A stretch of 42,434 nt of DNA from a virus. The translations under genes and the position numbers were made by a program. This document shows positions 23,973 to 31,190 of the stretch, one piece after another (positions within the stretch are counted from its first letter, which is position 1; each line of letters begins with the position of its first letter). The stretch is taken from the IMG/VR virus record IMGVR_UViG_3300035698_004282, positions 1 to 42,434 of that record; one strand, written 5' to 3'. The notes below the pieces were generated by a model, which was given only the letters and a program-made list of their open reading frames with translations, did no database searches and was not told where the DNA came from.

Positions 23973-25669
23973 TATGAACACTCCTTCTGGCCCGTAGCCA
24001 TGTCTATGTAACAAGCTCCACCCTCTTCAGGCTCCTTGGCCTCGGTGGGGTTTAGAATACCGTATCTCTTTCCAGCTGATCGGAATGTTGTGCACCCCTT
24101 GCAGCCACGCTTCCATGCGTCCATATAAATCCCTTGGAATTCTTCCCAGCCAACGGCAGCAGAGACGTTGAGCGTCTTGCTGACAGCTGAGTCAACCCAC
24201 TTGGTGCATGCTACCAGAACATCGAGATGCTCCTGAACAGTACACTCGTCGGCAGTCTTCCCTCGTACTCCCCATTCCCGAATGGCGAAGTCCTGCACCG
24301 TAACGGTGACAGCTCCCTGCTCGGTCTGCATAGTACGATCATACTCCATCAAGAACGGAGGTTCAATTCCGCTACTGATGTTGTCGGCACAGAAACTAAT
24401 CGTGCCGGTGGGCGCAATGGACAGCAAGTGTGAGTTGCGTGTGCCATTCTCCTTGATGAGCTGCTGGACATCCTTGTCCAACCTTTGAACAAACTTGCTA
24501 TCAAGGAACCTCTCGTCATATAACGGGAAGGCGCCCTTCTCATTGGCAAGTATTGCACTCGCCCTGTATGTCTCGTTGGCAATCATTCGGAGAGTACGCT
24601 CCGTCCAACGGACAAACTCTGCTGAGCCATAAGAGTAGCCCAGCTTTTCACCACAGTTTGCTAGTCCTGTGACACCTAACCCCATACGTCTCTTGGCTTC
24701 GGCTTCCTGCCGCTGAGCCTCCAGCGGGTAGGTGGTTCTATCAATGATATTATCCATGGCCCTCACAACCACAGGTATGTCAGCCTTCAGCTTAGCTGCG
24801 TTGAACTTACCGTTGTCCCCGATGTATTGGGTGAGGTTCCAGCTGCCTAACAGGCATGCTCCATTGGGTGGCAAAGGCTGCTCCCCGCAAGGATTCGTCG
24901 CAGCGATGTCCTCACAATAGAACAGGTTATTCATCTCATTAATCCGGTCGATGAACAAAATTCCCGGCTCTGCCCAATCCCATGTGCAGCGCATGATACG
25001 CTGCCAAAGGTAACGAGCATTCACTCGCTTGAACACCCGACCATCAAACTTCAGATCGAACTCAGTGTCGTCCCTGACTGCTTCCATGAACTCGTCAGTG
25101 ACACCCACGGATATGTTGAACTGAGTGAGTTTGTCAGTGTTCGCTTTCGCTTCGATGAACTCTTCAATGTCTGGATGGTCGACCCGCAACACTCCCATCT
25201 GAGCACCTCGACGGTTCCCAGCCGACGAAACAGTTTTGCAGACGGAGTCGAAGATTTGCATAAAGGACACAGGGCCGGAAGACCGTGAGTCAAGAGACAC
25301 GATAAGATCGCCCCTCGGGCGTAGTGTGCTGAAGTCATATCCTATACCTCCTCCGAGTCTCATTGTGTTGGCTGCCTCAGTGGCAGCGTTCATGATCCCA
25401 TCCATGCTGTCGGGTATGGTCGAGGACACGAAGCAGTTGAACGCCGTGGTGCGACGTGGGCTACCTATGTCACTCTGAACCCGACCTGCTGGCAGAAAGT
25501 CCATCGGCAATAGCAGATCACGATAGGCATTGAAGTGCCTCGTGTCATCGGCTAGCGTACCGGCCTGCCGTGTGCATGCCTCTCGGTATGATTCTCCTTC
25601 CCCACGATACTTTGTAGCGTGTAGGTCTTGGCACAAGGCCAGTTTGGGGCCGTCAATCCTATCTGTCAT
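23972..25669 (-). CDS. nrdJ: Adenosylcobalamin-dependent ribonucleotide reductase, class II (565 aa)
   Basis: Reduces ribonucleotides to deoxyribonucleotides for phage DNA synthesis. Conserved elements: FNCFVSS (C79, redox Cys), NPCGEQPLPPNG (N259, C261, E263, radical site), ACLLGSWNL (C272, second redox Cys), GTISFCADNISSG and GCKGCTTFR. The C-terminal Cys pair (C553, C564) would relay electrons from thioredoxin. One chain without a NrdB gene, and the NrdJ-like motifs, indicate the B12-dependent class. AGGAGAT precedes the ATG, and the palindrome at 25682 abuts that ribosome site, suggesting control. Confidence 0.93.
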   Translation of the reverse strand: MTDRIDGPKLALCQDLHATKYRGEGESYREACTRQAGTLADDTRHFNAYRDLLLPMDFLPAGRVQSDIGSPRRTTAFNCFVSSTIPDSMDGIMNAATEAANTMRLGGGIGYDFSTLRPRGDLIVSLDSRSSGPVSFMQIFDSVCKTVSSAGNRRGAQMGVLRVDHPDIEEFIEAKANTDKLTQFNISVGVTDEFMEAVRDDTEFDLKFDGRVFKRVNARYLWQRIMRCTWDWAEPGILFIDRINEMNNLFYCEDIAATNPCGEQPLPPNGACLLGSWNLTQYIGDNGKFNAAKLKADIPVVVRAMDNIIDRTTYPLEAQRQEAEAKRRMGLGVTGLANCGEKLGYSYGSAEFVRWTERTLRMIANETYRASAILANEKGAFPLYDERFLDSKFVQRLDKDVQQLIKENGTRNSHLLSIAPTGTISFCADNISSGIEPPFLMEYDRTMQTEQGAVTVTVQDFAIREWGVRGKTADECTVQEHLDVLVACTKWVDSAVSKTLNVSAAVGWEEFQGIYMDAWKRGCKGCTTFRSAGKRYGILNPTEAKEPEEGGACYIDMATGQKECS

Positions 25670-25681
25670 TCTAAATCTCCT

Positions 25682-25693
25682 GTTCCTAGGAAC
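25682..25693. repeat. Dispersed palindrome GTTCCTAGGAAC in the nrdJ leader
   Basis: Perfect copy 12 nt before the nrdJ ATG, directly touching its AGGAG ribosome site. A bound protein, or an RNA hairpin, would affect nrdJ expression. Confidence 0.92.
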
Positions 25694-25739
25694 ATAAAAG
25701 GTGAGCAGTGGATGATACTCAGCTGCACGACCAACAGTC

Positions 25740-25811
25740 GCTAGTTGGGCGGACTCGAACCGCCGACCTCACCCTTGAAGGGGCGCGCTCTACCAACTGA
25801 GCTACAACGCA
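25740..25811 (-). tRNA. tRNA-like gene with a 6-nt anticodon loop (possibly degenerate)
   Basis: Leftward cloverleaf with a perfect D arm (GCTC-AGTTGGTA-GAGC), perfect T arm (GGCGG-TTCGAGT-CCGCC) and a 5-bp anticodon stem (CGCCC/GGGTG, one G-U). The loop between is only CTTCAA, 6 nt instead of 7; taking the second T as U33 would place TTC or TCA as anticodon depending on register. A standard 7-bp acceptor pairs at only four or five positions; CCAGTTG (25816-25810) pairs better with CAACTAG (25747-25741), but then five extra bases precede the D arm. No CCA is encoded. The arm between D and T arms resembles bacterial tRNA-Ile. Either degenerate or deliberately altered. Confidence 0.65.
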
Positions 25812-25830
25812 ACTGGTATCACCGTGCATA

Positions 25831-26001
25831 TTAGTTTTCTACTAAGGGAGTGGGTTGCAGAAAGTTGGGGCAGTGTACATACTTAGCTGCGTCCATCACA
25901 CCTGCTCTCACTCGATCGTCGTTGAGGACGAAAGTGAGGGCTGCAACAACAGCCTCCATGTCCTTATCGTCAACGACCATCTGAACGAAGAGTGCGTTCA
26001 C
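25831..26001 (-). CDS. Small hypothetical protein upstream of the tRNA-like gene (56 aa)
   Basis: A GTG at 26001 overlaps the stop of the exported 94-aa protein (GTGA). The frame reads MNALFVQMVVDDKDMEAVVA, then a helical segment and YVHCPNFLQPTPLVEN. It ends about 20 nt before the tRNA-like gene. Not recognised; weak ribosome site. Confidence 0.5.
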   Translation of the reverse strand: MNALFVQMVVDDKDMEAVVAALTFVLNDDRVRAGVMDAAKYVHCPNFLQPTPLVEN

Positions 26002-26282
26002 TTACTTACATCAATTAAGTCACACTCCAGCGTTTGGCTGGAGCGTGTGGCTCCTGCCTTGCATGTCGTAGCTGTGGCTAGGAAACGTTCCAAGTTTATC
26101 GGCTGACATGCCATAAAAACCCCGTCTCGTGCTGCCGTCGGCATACATAGGAGGACGGCACGTTCTCCCACGTATACTAGCCATACGCTGCTGTCTACTA
26201 CTACTGGTGTCGGTTCAGCATAAGCTGCCAGTGATGCGAACATCAGCATGACGCCGATGATAAATGCTTTGATCTTCTTCAT
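25998..26282 (-). CDS. Exported small protein with signal peptide (94 aa)
   Basis: Classic Sec signal peptide (MKKIKAFIIGVMLMFASLAA, cleavage expected after AYA) followed by about 70 residues with four Cys, likely two disulfides in the periplasm. The ATG at 26282 is chosen because GAGGG is 8 nt upstream. Overlaps the metallophosphoesterase stop. Exported phage proteins often block superinfection or protect the envelope; that role is inference. Confidence 0.65.
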   Translation of the reverse strand: MKKIKAFIIGVMLMFASLAAYAEPTPVVVDSSVWLVYVGERAVLLCMPTAARDGVFMACQPINLERFLATATTCKAGATRSSQTLECDLIDVSK

Positions 26283-27046
26283 GTCCATTCCCTCATTAAG
26301 TAGTCGATTGATAGTTCCATAATATCGTAGTTGCCTTGGCTGACTTGGTGTTTCATGATACACCCCCGCCAATGCTCGTTGCCTTGCGGCCCCTTGTAGT
26401 CTTCCTCATGCTGGTAGAAACTCCCAGCTATCAAGCCGCGGTGCACATGCCCGTTGCTAAGGTATCGCTCGGCCTGATCCTTGCCTTGCTGATGCCCCAT
26501 GGTGAAGCTGAACCCCAACGTCTTCAGTCGAGTGTGAGCTACGCCACCGAGTGGCCTGCCTGTGTTAGGCTGGTAGAAGTAGTGGGCATAGTAGACACCA
26601 TCAATACAGATTGGAGTCAAGAAGTCCTGTACGTCCCAGCCCCAGCTGTCCAGCTCAAGGTCATGGTAGCCAAGCTTGCCTGCCAACTCAGGGTTGGCAT
26701 TCACATGGCGCATGATGCGCTCCTCGTGGTTTCCCAAGAGAAAGATTTGCCTCGGTTTGTACTGCCTTATCTTAGCACGTTTCTGCTTCCTTTGCAAGTC
26801 CTGAATTGGTTTCATCAGAACATGCATGCCTTCAAGACCAGCATCAATATCAGATTGATATCTATTGCCCTCTGCCTTCTTAGTGCCCCTGTCGTAGGAG
26901 GACAGGCTTGGCATGTCGAAATGATCCCCGAGATGGATGATGACATCAGGCTGCTTGTCGGCAATGTAATTGCCAGCAGCTTCGAGATGACTGAGGTCAG
27001 GCAGGTCGGGCTTGACCTGTGTATCTGGAATGACGAAATGTTTCAT
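26279..27046 (-). CDS. Calcineurin-like metallophosphoesterase (255 aa)
   Basis: Two-metal phosphoesterase. Motifs in order: VIPDTQ (D8; Gln replaces the usual His), HLGDHFD (G40-D41), GNHEER (N106-H107), a His near 175 (MGHQQGK) and NGHVHRG (near 194). Substrate unknown; phage homologues are proposed to act on nucleic acid ends or cyclic phosphates. Together with the RNA ligase at 29234 it might form an RNA-repair pair. Overlaps genes on both sides by ATGA-type junctions. Confidence 0.85.
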   Translation of the reverse strand: MKHFVIPDTQVKPDLPDLSHLEAAGNYIADKQPDVIIHLGDHFDMPSLSSYDRGTKKAEGNRYQSDIDAGLEGMHVLMKPIQDLQRKQKRAKIRQYKPRQIFLLGNHEERIMRHVNANPELAGKLGYHDLELDSWGWDVQDFLTPICIDGVYYAHYFYQPNTGRPLGGVAHTRLKTLGFSFTMGHQQGKDQAERYLSNGHVHRGLIAGSFYQHEEDYKGPQGNEHWRGCIMKHQVSQGNYDIMELSIDYLMREWT

Positions 27047-27318
27047 AATAAATTCACTTCCTTTAAATAATCAATCAAAATTGGCTCGAACTTAGCCAAG
27101 GCTAGTATAACGGTGGCACTGTCAGCAAGGCCACGTGGATAGACCAACGAATCTCGGTCATACTTAAGTCCATCTTCGGCCGTCAGACTTAGGACAACCT
27201 TGCAGCTACAGTTGCCAACGTCATAGTAAGTTAGGTGGAACTGCTTCCTCACAGTCCTGCCCCACTCACCATCATTGCTAATGGGATTGACAGCAGCTAC
27301 TAAGGGCGGCCAAATCAT
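27043..27318 (-). CDS. Hypothetical protein (91 aa)
   Basis: Not recognised. The start at 27318 gives an ATGA overlap with the preceding gene. Contains KQFHLTYYDVGNCSCKVVLS and ends LIDYLKEVNLL. Its sequence pattern (conserved-looking beta strands followed by a helix) resembles the upstream 122-aa protein, so the two may be distant paralogues; this is tentative. Confidence 0.55.
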   Translation of the reverse strand: MIWPPLVAAVNPISNDGEWGRTVRKQFHLTYYDVGNCSCKVVLSLTAEDGLKYDRDSLVYPRGLADSATVILALAKFEPILIDYLKEVNLL

Positions 27319-27683
27319 CCGAATAGGTCGGGCTGAGATGAAGTATCCATTAAACCTAAGCCCGAAACACCACCAGCAGGGGGTCGGGATGGACACAAGA
27401 GTATCTCAATCTTCTTGAGGTGCGCTTGCAAGTGAGGCATGAACTCACGGATTGCAAGTCGCGCTGCTTGCTCTCTCCACACTTCCTTCATGCCACCACC
27501 ACTGACTTCCCAATCGTCGTGTCCGGCAACCATCTCAGTCGAGTACTCTAGCTTCTCAACCCTACCCCCACAGGGGAAGTTACACGCCTTCACCGTCAGT
27601 CGAGATCGAAACCTCATCACATGGCTGCGCAAGTCTATCTCCTCCACCGTTTTGATGACGAAGTAATCGTCGGGGAATTTCAT
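27315..27683 (-). CDS. Hypothetical protein (122 aa)
   Basis: Not recognised. Beta-rich N-terminal half (YFVIKTVEEIDLRSHVMRFR), helical segment KEVWREQAARLAIREFMPHL and a Pro/Gly/Ser-rich tail ending PDLFG. The ATG overlaps the HNH stop (ATGA). Confidence 0.6.
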   Translation of the reverse strand: MKFPDDYFVIKTVEEIDLRSHVMRFRSRLTVKACNFPCGGRVEKLEYSTEMVAGHDDWEVSGGGMKEVWREQAARLAIREFMPHLQAHLKKIEILLCPSRPPAGGVSGLGLMDTSSQPDLFG

Positions 27684-28054
27684 TTGTCTTTCTCCCTTGC
27701 TGCTTTCGTTTTGGCCTTATGGCACGGCTTGCAGACAACCTGTAAATGTTCCTGAGAACAAAACAGTCTCTCGACAAACCCAGCGAGGTCAGCATGACAG
27801 CGCAGTGAACCACACTCAATGATGTGGTCACACTCTGTCTCCTTCTGCTTGAACCAGCCACTGCATACAGCGCACTGATACTCAAACCGTTGGTTGCCTA
27901 CCTTCACTTTCATCTCGCGCTTGGCTGCCTTGATCACCTCATACTTCGGAGGCCAGCGAGTAAACTTCGCTCGCAGTCCCGACCGTACAAAGCTCCAGTA
28001 GGCAGCTGTTGTCCATTTAGGGTACACCGGACAAGGTGGCGTTTTCTTAGCCAT
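27680..28054 (-). CDS. HNH nuclease-like protein (124 aa)
   Basis: Zinc-bound HNH motif: CAVC (C61, C64), ECDHI (D76-H77), HLQVVCKPCHKAKT (C108, C111, H112). The N-terminal 55 residues are basic and aromatic. It is a free-standing nuclease between replication-type genes; it could be a homing-type or recombination nuclease. Start at 28054 with GGAGG 5 nt upstream. The near-palindrome at 27748 is embedded as FCSQEH. Confidence 0.82.
   Translation of the reverse strand: MAKKTPPCPVYPKWTTAAYWSFVRSGLRAKFTRWPPKYEVIKAAKREMKVKVGNQRFEYQCAVCSGWFKQKETECDHIIECGSLRCHADLAGFVERLFCSQEHLQVVCKPCHKAKTKAAREKDK
27748..27759. repeat. Dispersed palindrome, one mismatch (GTTCCTGAGAAC)
   Basis: Differs from GTTCCTAAGAAC at one central base. 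In the HNH gene, read leftward TGT TCT CAG GAA. Confidence 0.75.
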
Positions 28055-28136
28055 GCGTCCTCCATACAATGACGGCCCATAAGACACAGATAATCCCCAC
28101 CTGTGTCCACAGCCCTGCCTCGGTGTACACCCACAT
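28047..28136 (-). CDS. 29-aa single-TM microprotein
   Basis: The ATG at 28136 overlaps the nuclease stop (TGATG), and the TAA at 28047 lies past the HNH start. The product is mostly one membrane helix (WTQVGIICVLWAVIVW) with a short basic tail (RTHG). It resembles other phage membrane micropeptides in form only. Confidence 0.55.
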   Translation of the reverse strand: MWVYTEAGLWTQVGIICVLWAVIVWRTHG

Positions 28137-28990
28137 CACGCTACTACCTCTGCCACCTTCGGCAGCTTCGCTACATGGGTGAGGTACTTAGGCCCATTGG
28201 AATATAGGAACACACGCAGTCCCTTGCCATCATTGGCGTCAGCCCAACAGTTAAACTTGTGGTTGCAATACTTGCACTCGGTACACAGAGTGAGGTTGCC
28301 AGACTTCCCATCTTCCACCGGGTTGTACTTGCTGCTCCGCGCAGGCTCTGGAGTATCTTCCTTCGCCAGCTCCTTGAGCTCCTCGATCCGTGGAACCACA
28401 CTTTTCTTGCCCTTCACTTCCATCCATGCAAGGTGTCCGAACTGCTTGTCCATTGCTAGGAACCCGCCACGGGTGTTGCGCCCTTCCTTGTAGAAGTTGA
28501 TCTGATCCATGTAGCCGAACGGGTCATCCTTCTCCAACGTCCCATACTTGAACTTGTCGAAGCTCCGTGGGCTGGTGGACTTGGCGTCCACAGTAACACC
28601 ATCAATCTCGGCGTCGATGTGGCCCTTGATGCCAGCTACCGTGACCTCTTCCTGCTCACAGCTGACAGCATGACCTGCTTCCTTGGCTAGGAACAGAAGC
28701 AACGCTTCTATCACATGACCGTAGAGAAACATCAGCTTGGTGTTCGACTGCAACGGAATGGTTTCAAACTCTTGGAACCCGTACCACTGCTGCCGGTTAC
28801 ACGCCTTGCCAATACCACTGGCCCTGATACGGGCCTTGCCTGTGGGGTCAGACTTCTGAGCCATGGACTGTTCGACAGCATCCATCACACTGTGCCCGAG
28901 ATACCTAAGGTTTTCCTCTGACACAATCCTGCCTTCGTCGTCGAGCACATCGTAGATGTCCTCGACTATGGTTTCAATTTTCTTAACCAT
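28136..28990 (-). CDS. PD-(D/E)XK exonuclease with Cas4/AddB-like Fe-S cysteines (284 aa)
   Basis: RecB/Cas4-type nuclease fold: KGHIDAEIDGVTVDAK gives D126, D135 and K137 of the PD-(D/E)XK site. One N-terminal Cys (C64, KACNRQQWYG) and a C-terminal group (CTECKYCNHKFNC; C236, C239, C242, C248) have the spacing of a 4Fe-4S clamp as in Cas4 and AddB. Likely host DNA degradation or recombination exonuclease. The ATG at 28990 follows GGGAG by 8 nt. Confidence 0.85.
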   Translation of the reverse strand: MVKKIETIVEDIYDVLDDEGRIVSEENLRYLGHSVMDAVEQSMAQKSDPTGKARIRASGIGKACNRQQWYGFQEFETIPLQSNTKLMFLYGHVIEALLLFLAKEAGHAVSCEQEEVTVAGIKGHIDAEIDGVTVDAKSTSPRSFDKFKYGTLEKDDPFGYMDQINFYKEGRNTRGGFLAMDKQFGHLAWMEVKGKKSVVPRIEELKELAKEDTPEPARSSKYNPVEDGKSGNLTLCTECKYCNHKFNCWADANDGKGLRVFLYSNGPKYLTHVAKLPKVAEVVA

Positions 28991-29237
28991 TATCAATCTC
29001 CCATATTTCCAGTGCGGTTTGTTCAGCAGCTTTGGCTATTAGCCTCAGCTTCTTGACAGAGGCCACCCGATCCTTCCGGCTGTATACGTCAATCGACAAG
29101 TTGACACTACGAGCGCAGTCGGCAAGGCGAAACTCTGCATCGTACGTTCCATCGTCCAAGTCCATCGACAAGCCATACTTCAGCCAGCCTGTGTGATAGC
29201 TGTTGACAGGATTCAACCAAACTCTATGCTTACTCAT
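28983..29237 (-). CDS. Hypothetical protein (84 aa)
   Basis: Not recognised. The ATG at 29237 overlaps the RNA ligase stop (ATGA). Contains YGLSMDLDDGTYDAEFRLAD and a helical C-terminus (LRLIAKAAEQTALEIWEI). Soluble. Confidence 0.6.
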   Translation of the reverse strand: MSKHRVWLNPVNSYHTGWLKYGLSMDLDDGTYDAEFRLADCARSVNLSIDVYSRKDRVASVKKLRLIAKAAEQTALEIWEIDNG

Positions 29238-29803
29238 AACTTCCACTTCCCCTCGCTCATGGCGAACGTATGTTTCTCGTACCGTCTGGACTTGCAGTAC
29301 CAGACAACAACTCCTTCAGGGCGTATGCCTTCAGCTTCGTACGCATAGTTCCTGAGTAGCCCCGTCATCGTGACATCGATCATGTCCTCACCCATCTCGT
29401 TGACTGCTGGCCCTTCGTACAGCACAGGGACACACAGGACGCCTGACGGGCGCTCCTGTCTACCATCACGCCAGCGGTTTGAGTCGAACAGTAGGAAGTG
29501 CTTGCCTACCATACCGTGAGGATTCTTCTGAATTCCCTCACCAGCCCACTCACCGTAGTGATACCCTGCACCCAGCTTAGCTGCTAGATCATCCTTGTTG
29601 GCCTCAACGTAGTTGGCGAAGCCGTAGTTGTCGTCATGAATTTCGATCAATCTCTTGCGAGACTGGACACCCACTACGATGGGGCCAGCTATGCCCTCCT
29701 CCACGATGATGCATGCGTTAGTGCCATCGATCTTCTCGGTGATAGTAATCACTTCCTGCTTTGTCCCTCTCGGGATTTTAGGCCAAGCTACAAATTCACT
29801 CAT
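29234..29803 (-). CDS. RNA ligase, Rnl2/DRB0094-like (189 aa)
   Basis: ATP-dependent nucleotidyltransferase. Motif I TEKIDGTN has the lysine to be adenylated (K24); GYHYGEWAGEG is motif III-like (E86), FLLFD is motif IIIa (103-107), EGVVVWY is motif IV (E163), and KHTF may be motif V (K177). It lacks a large C-terminal domain, as in minimal RNA ligases. Probably repairs or seals RNA in infected cells, possibly tRNA. ATG 29803 overlaps the previous gene. Confidence 0.85.
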   Translation of the reverse strand: MSEFVAWPKIPRGTKQEVITITEKIDGTNACIIVEEGIAGPIVVGVQSRKRLIEIHDDNYGFANYVEANKDDLAAKLGAGYHYGEWAGEGIQKNPHGMVGKHFLLFDSNRWRDGRQERPSGVLCVPVLYEGPAVNEMGEDMIDVTMTGLLRNYAYEAEGIRPEGVVVWYCKSRRYEKHTFAMSEGKWKL

Positions 29804-30002
29804 GCTTTTCCCCCAGCACATACACTGTGCCTGATTCAGTTGTAATGGTTCCATTGCTATCGTCTCTCTCAACGATAGGGCTGGTGATGGAGTAGTTACC
29901 TTGCTGACCTACTCGTGAGTCGGGGTGGTCAGTGATGCGCCCGGTGAGGCACGGCGCCCCATTCCACCTGATCTCCCTCCAGTTGTGAATGATTGTCTTC
30001 AT
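29796..30002 (-). CDS. Conserved phage hypothetical protein (68 aa)
   Basis: Beta-rich short protein with TGRITDHPDSRVGQQGNYSI and ITTESGTVYVLGE, a pattern I recall from small conserved phage proteins of unknown function. It overlaps genes on both sides. Confidence 0.6.
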   Translation of the reverse strand: MKTIIHNWREIRWNGAPCLTGRITDHPDSRVGQQGNYSITSPIVERDDSNGTITTESGTVYVLGEKHE

Positions 30003-30238
30003 GAGTACAGCTCCTCAAAGATTCGCTTCATGTCGTTGTTCCTAAGAACTTTTCTGACCCATTTCATTCTGGTCTTGCGTTGTGCATGGCTCGGGATCGA
30101 TTCCCTTACCGGCACTTGTATCGCATAGCGCAGTTCATCCCGTACGAGGTGGGCTCGTTCGTCAACATACTTTGTGATGTGATCCAACATCACTTGCTGA
30201 ATCAAACTCATTCTCGTTTTGCAATCTCTAATGTTCAT
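29999..30238 (-). CDS. Hypothetical basic protein (79 aa)
   Basis: Not recognised. ATG 30238 has GAGG about 8 nt upstream. Helical and basic (RKTRMKWVRKVLRNNDMKRI), possibly nucleic-acid-binding. Carries the palindrome at 30038 (VLRN). Confidence 0.6.
   Translation of the reverse strand: MNIRDCKTRMSLIQQVMLDHITKYVDERAHLVRDELRYAIQVPVRESIPSHAQRKTRMKWVRKVLRNNDMKRIFEELYS
30038..30049. repeat. Dispersed palindrome GTTCCTAAGAAC in 79-aa gene
   Basis: Perfect; read leftward GTT CTT AGG AAC (Val-Leu-Arg-Asn). Confidence 0.92.
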
Positions 30239-30320
30239 GCCGTTGCCTCGCATTCATGCTGAAAGTAATCATGGCAATGTTGCCTAACTCGTAGGGGCCT
30301 GCATCCCCCTTACGAGCCAT
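30228..30320 (-). CDS. Possible 30-aa protein
   Basis: ATG at 30320 opens 30 codons (MARKGDAGPYELGNIAMITF), overlapping the start of the 79-aa gene in another frame. No good ribosome site; it directly follows the hairpin at 30323-30350. Kept as a weak candidate. Confidence 0.25.
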   Translation of the reverse strand: MARKGDAGPYELGNIAMITFSMNARQRHEH

Positions 30321-30322
30321 CA

Positions 30323-30350
30323 CTAGGGAGTCGGCCTTCCGACCCCCTAG
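30323..30350 (-). terminator. 12-bp hairpin downstream of the SSB-like gene
   Basis: CTAGGGAGTCGG and CCGACCCCCTAG (one G-U on the minus strand) close over a 4-nt loop, 27 nt after the SSB-like stop. No T-run follows leftward, so it is probably an mRNA-stability or partial termination element. Confidence 0.5.
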
Positions 30351-30376
30351 CTTGTTCCACTTGCTTTGTGGAGACA

Positions 30377-30958
30377 TCAGTAAGGGATGTCATCCATTGC
30401 TGCCATGGCGTCTTCGAGTTGCTTTGCTTCGGCAACTGGATCAACAACCACCTTAGCGGCCGCGGCTGCCTCGGCTGCTGCATTGGCTGCCTCGGCTGCT
30501 GCATTGGCTGTCGCCTCTGCTGCTGCCACCTTAGCTGCTGCCTGCTCCGGAGTCTCAGGTACCTTGGGAGGATTCCCAATTGTATACCGTTCGATCTGCA
30601 TTGCCAACTGGATCAGCTCCTTGAAGTCATACTTCTTGTTGCCGGTGTTCGCCATCATGGAATTGGCATTCGTCACTGCGTTCTGACGCACGATACTCAC
30701 CTGACGCTTGTCCCATCCAGCCGGGCCAGCGGCTGCTGCCTGTGTACTGCCGCCGGTCGCTGCCGGTGCAGCGCTACCAGTCGTAGTCAGGCCGTACACA
30801 CTCTTGCTATCAGAGCCTGAATCAAAGGTGACGAAGTCTCCCTTCTGTGCAGCGATGCCCTGCTTGCTGTTGAACCAATTTTCATGGCCCTCAATCTTCA
30901 TGCCGTAACCATAACGGTTTTTGGTAACGACTGCTACTTGTCCACTGATTTGTCCCAT
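30377..30958 (-). CDS. Putative single-stranded DNA-binding protein (193 aa)
   Basis: Three-part layout like SSB proteins: an N-terminal beta-rich domain (VAVVTKNRYGYGMKIEGHEN, VTFDSG), a flexible Ala/Gly linker, a helical segment and an Ala-rich tract ending in the acidic tip MAAMDDIPY, very close to the DDIPF tip by which bacterial SSB recruits partners. It sits with primase, helicase and polymerase. Not a standard OB sequence, so the call rests on tip, layout and context. The Ala tract contains a perfect 21-bp duplication (30465-30506). Confidence 0.6.
   Translation of the reverse strand: MGQISGQVAVVTKNRYGYGMKIEGHENWFNSKQGIAAQKGDFVTFDSGSDSKSVYGLTTTGSAAPAATGGSTQAAAAGPAGWDKRQVSIVRQNAVTNANSMMANTGNKKYDFKELIQLAMQIERYTIGNPPKVPETPEQAAAKVAAAEATANAAAEAANAAAEAAAAAKVVVDPVAEAKQLEDAMAAMDDIPY
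30465..30506. repeat. 21-bp tandem duplication in the SSB-like gene
   Basis: Two perfect 21-bp copies joined head to tail (30465-30485, 30486-30506), encoding repeated Asn-Ala-Ala-Ala-Glu-Ala-Ala. In-frame, so it lengthens the linker without frameshift. Confidence 0.9.
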
Positions 30959-30959
30959 C

Positions 30960-31190
30960 TTAAAGCTCCTTCATTGGTGACACTCTCGTGTCGTTAACGG
31001 CAATCTTCCTTGCCCCGTTACGGGTGTTCAAGAAATCTTTACCAGAATAACTACGTGCCGTTGTGCTAACGGTGCGCACTCCACAGCCTAGCTCCTCTGC
31101 GATAGCAGGATATGTCATGTCTGTGTGTGCTATACGCTTGCAAAGCAAAGCGGTGTTGTTCATGTGCTCTTGTCTAGTATTACCTATCAT
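30960..31190 (-). CDS. Small HTH-type protein (76 aa)
   Basis: MTYPAIAEELGCGVRTVSTT (about residues 25-44) has the form of a helix-turn-helix, with a basic C-terminal tail. First gene after the leftward promoter at 31280-31308. Start 31190 or 31163; neither has a strong ribosome site. Possible regulator of the downstream genes or binder of a dispersed palindrome. Confidence 0.55.
   Translation of the reverse strand: MIGNTRQEHMNNTALLCKRIAHTDMTYPAIAEELGCGVRTVSTTARSYSGKDFLNTRNGARKIAVNDTRVSPMKEL

Noticed and set aside
23430-25669. 2-aminoadenine (Z) genome biosynthesis
   Set aside because: Only the MazZ-like domain is present; no PurZ or DatZ recognised.
25740-25811. tRNA-derived attachment site for integration
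   Set aside because: No integrase, excisionase or lysogeny repressor is recognisable in the genome.
28047-28134. 66-codon leftward frame beginning at 28134
   Set aside because: Shadow frame over the 29-aa membrane gene and the HNH gene, with no ribosome site.
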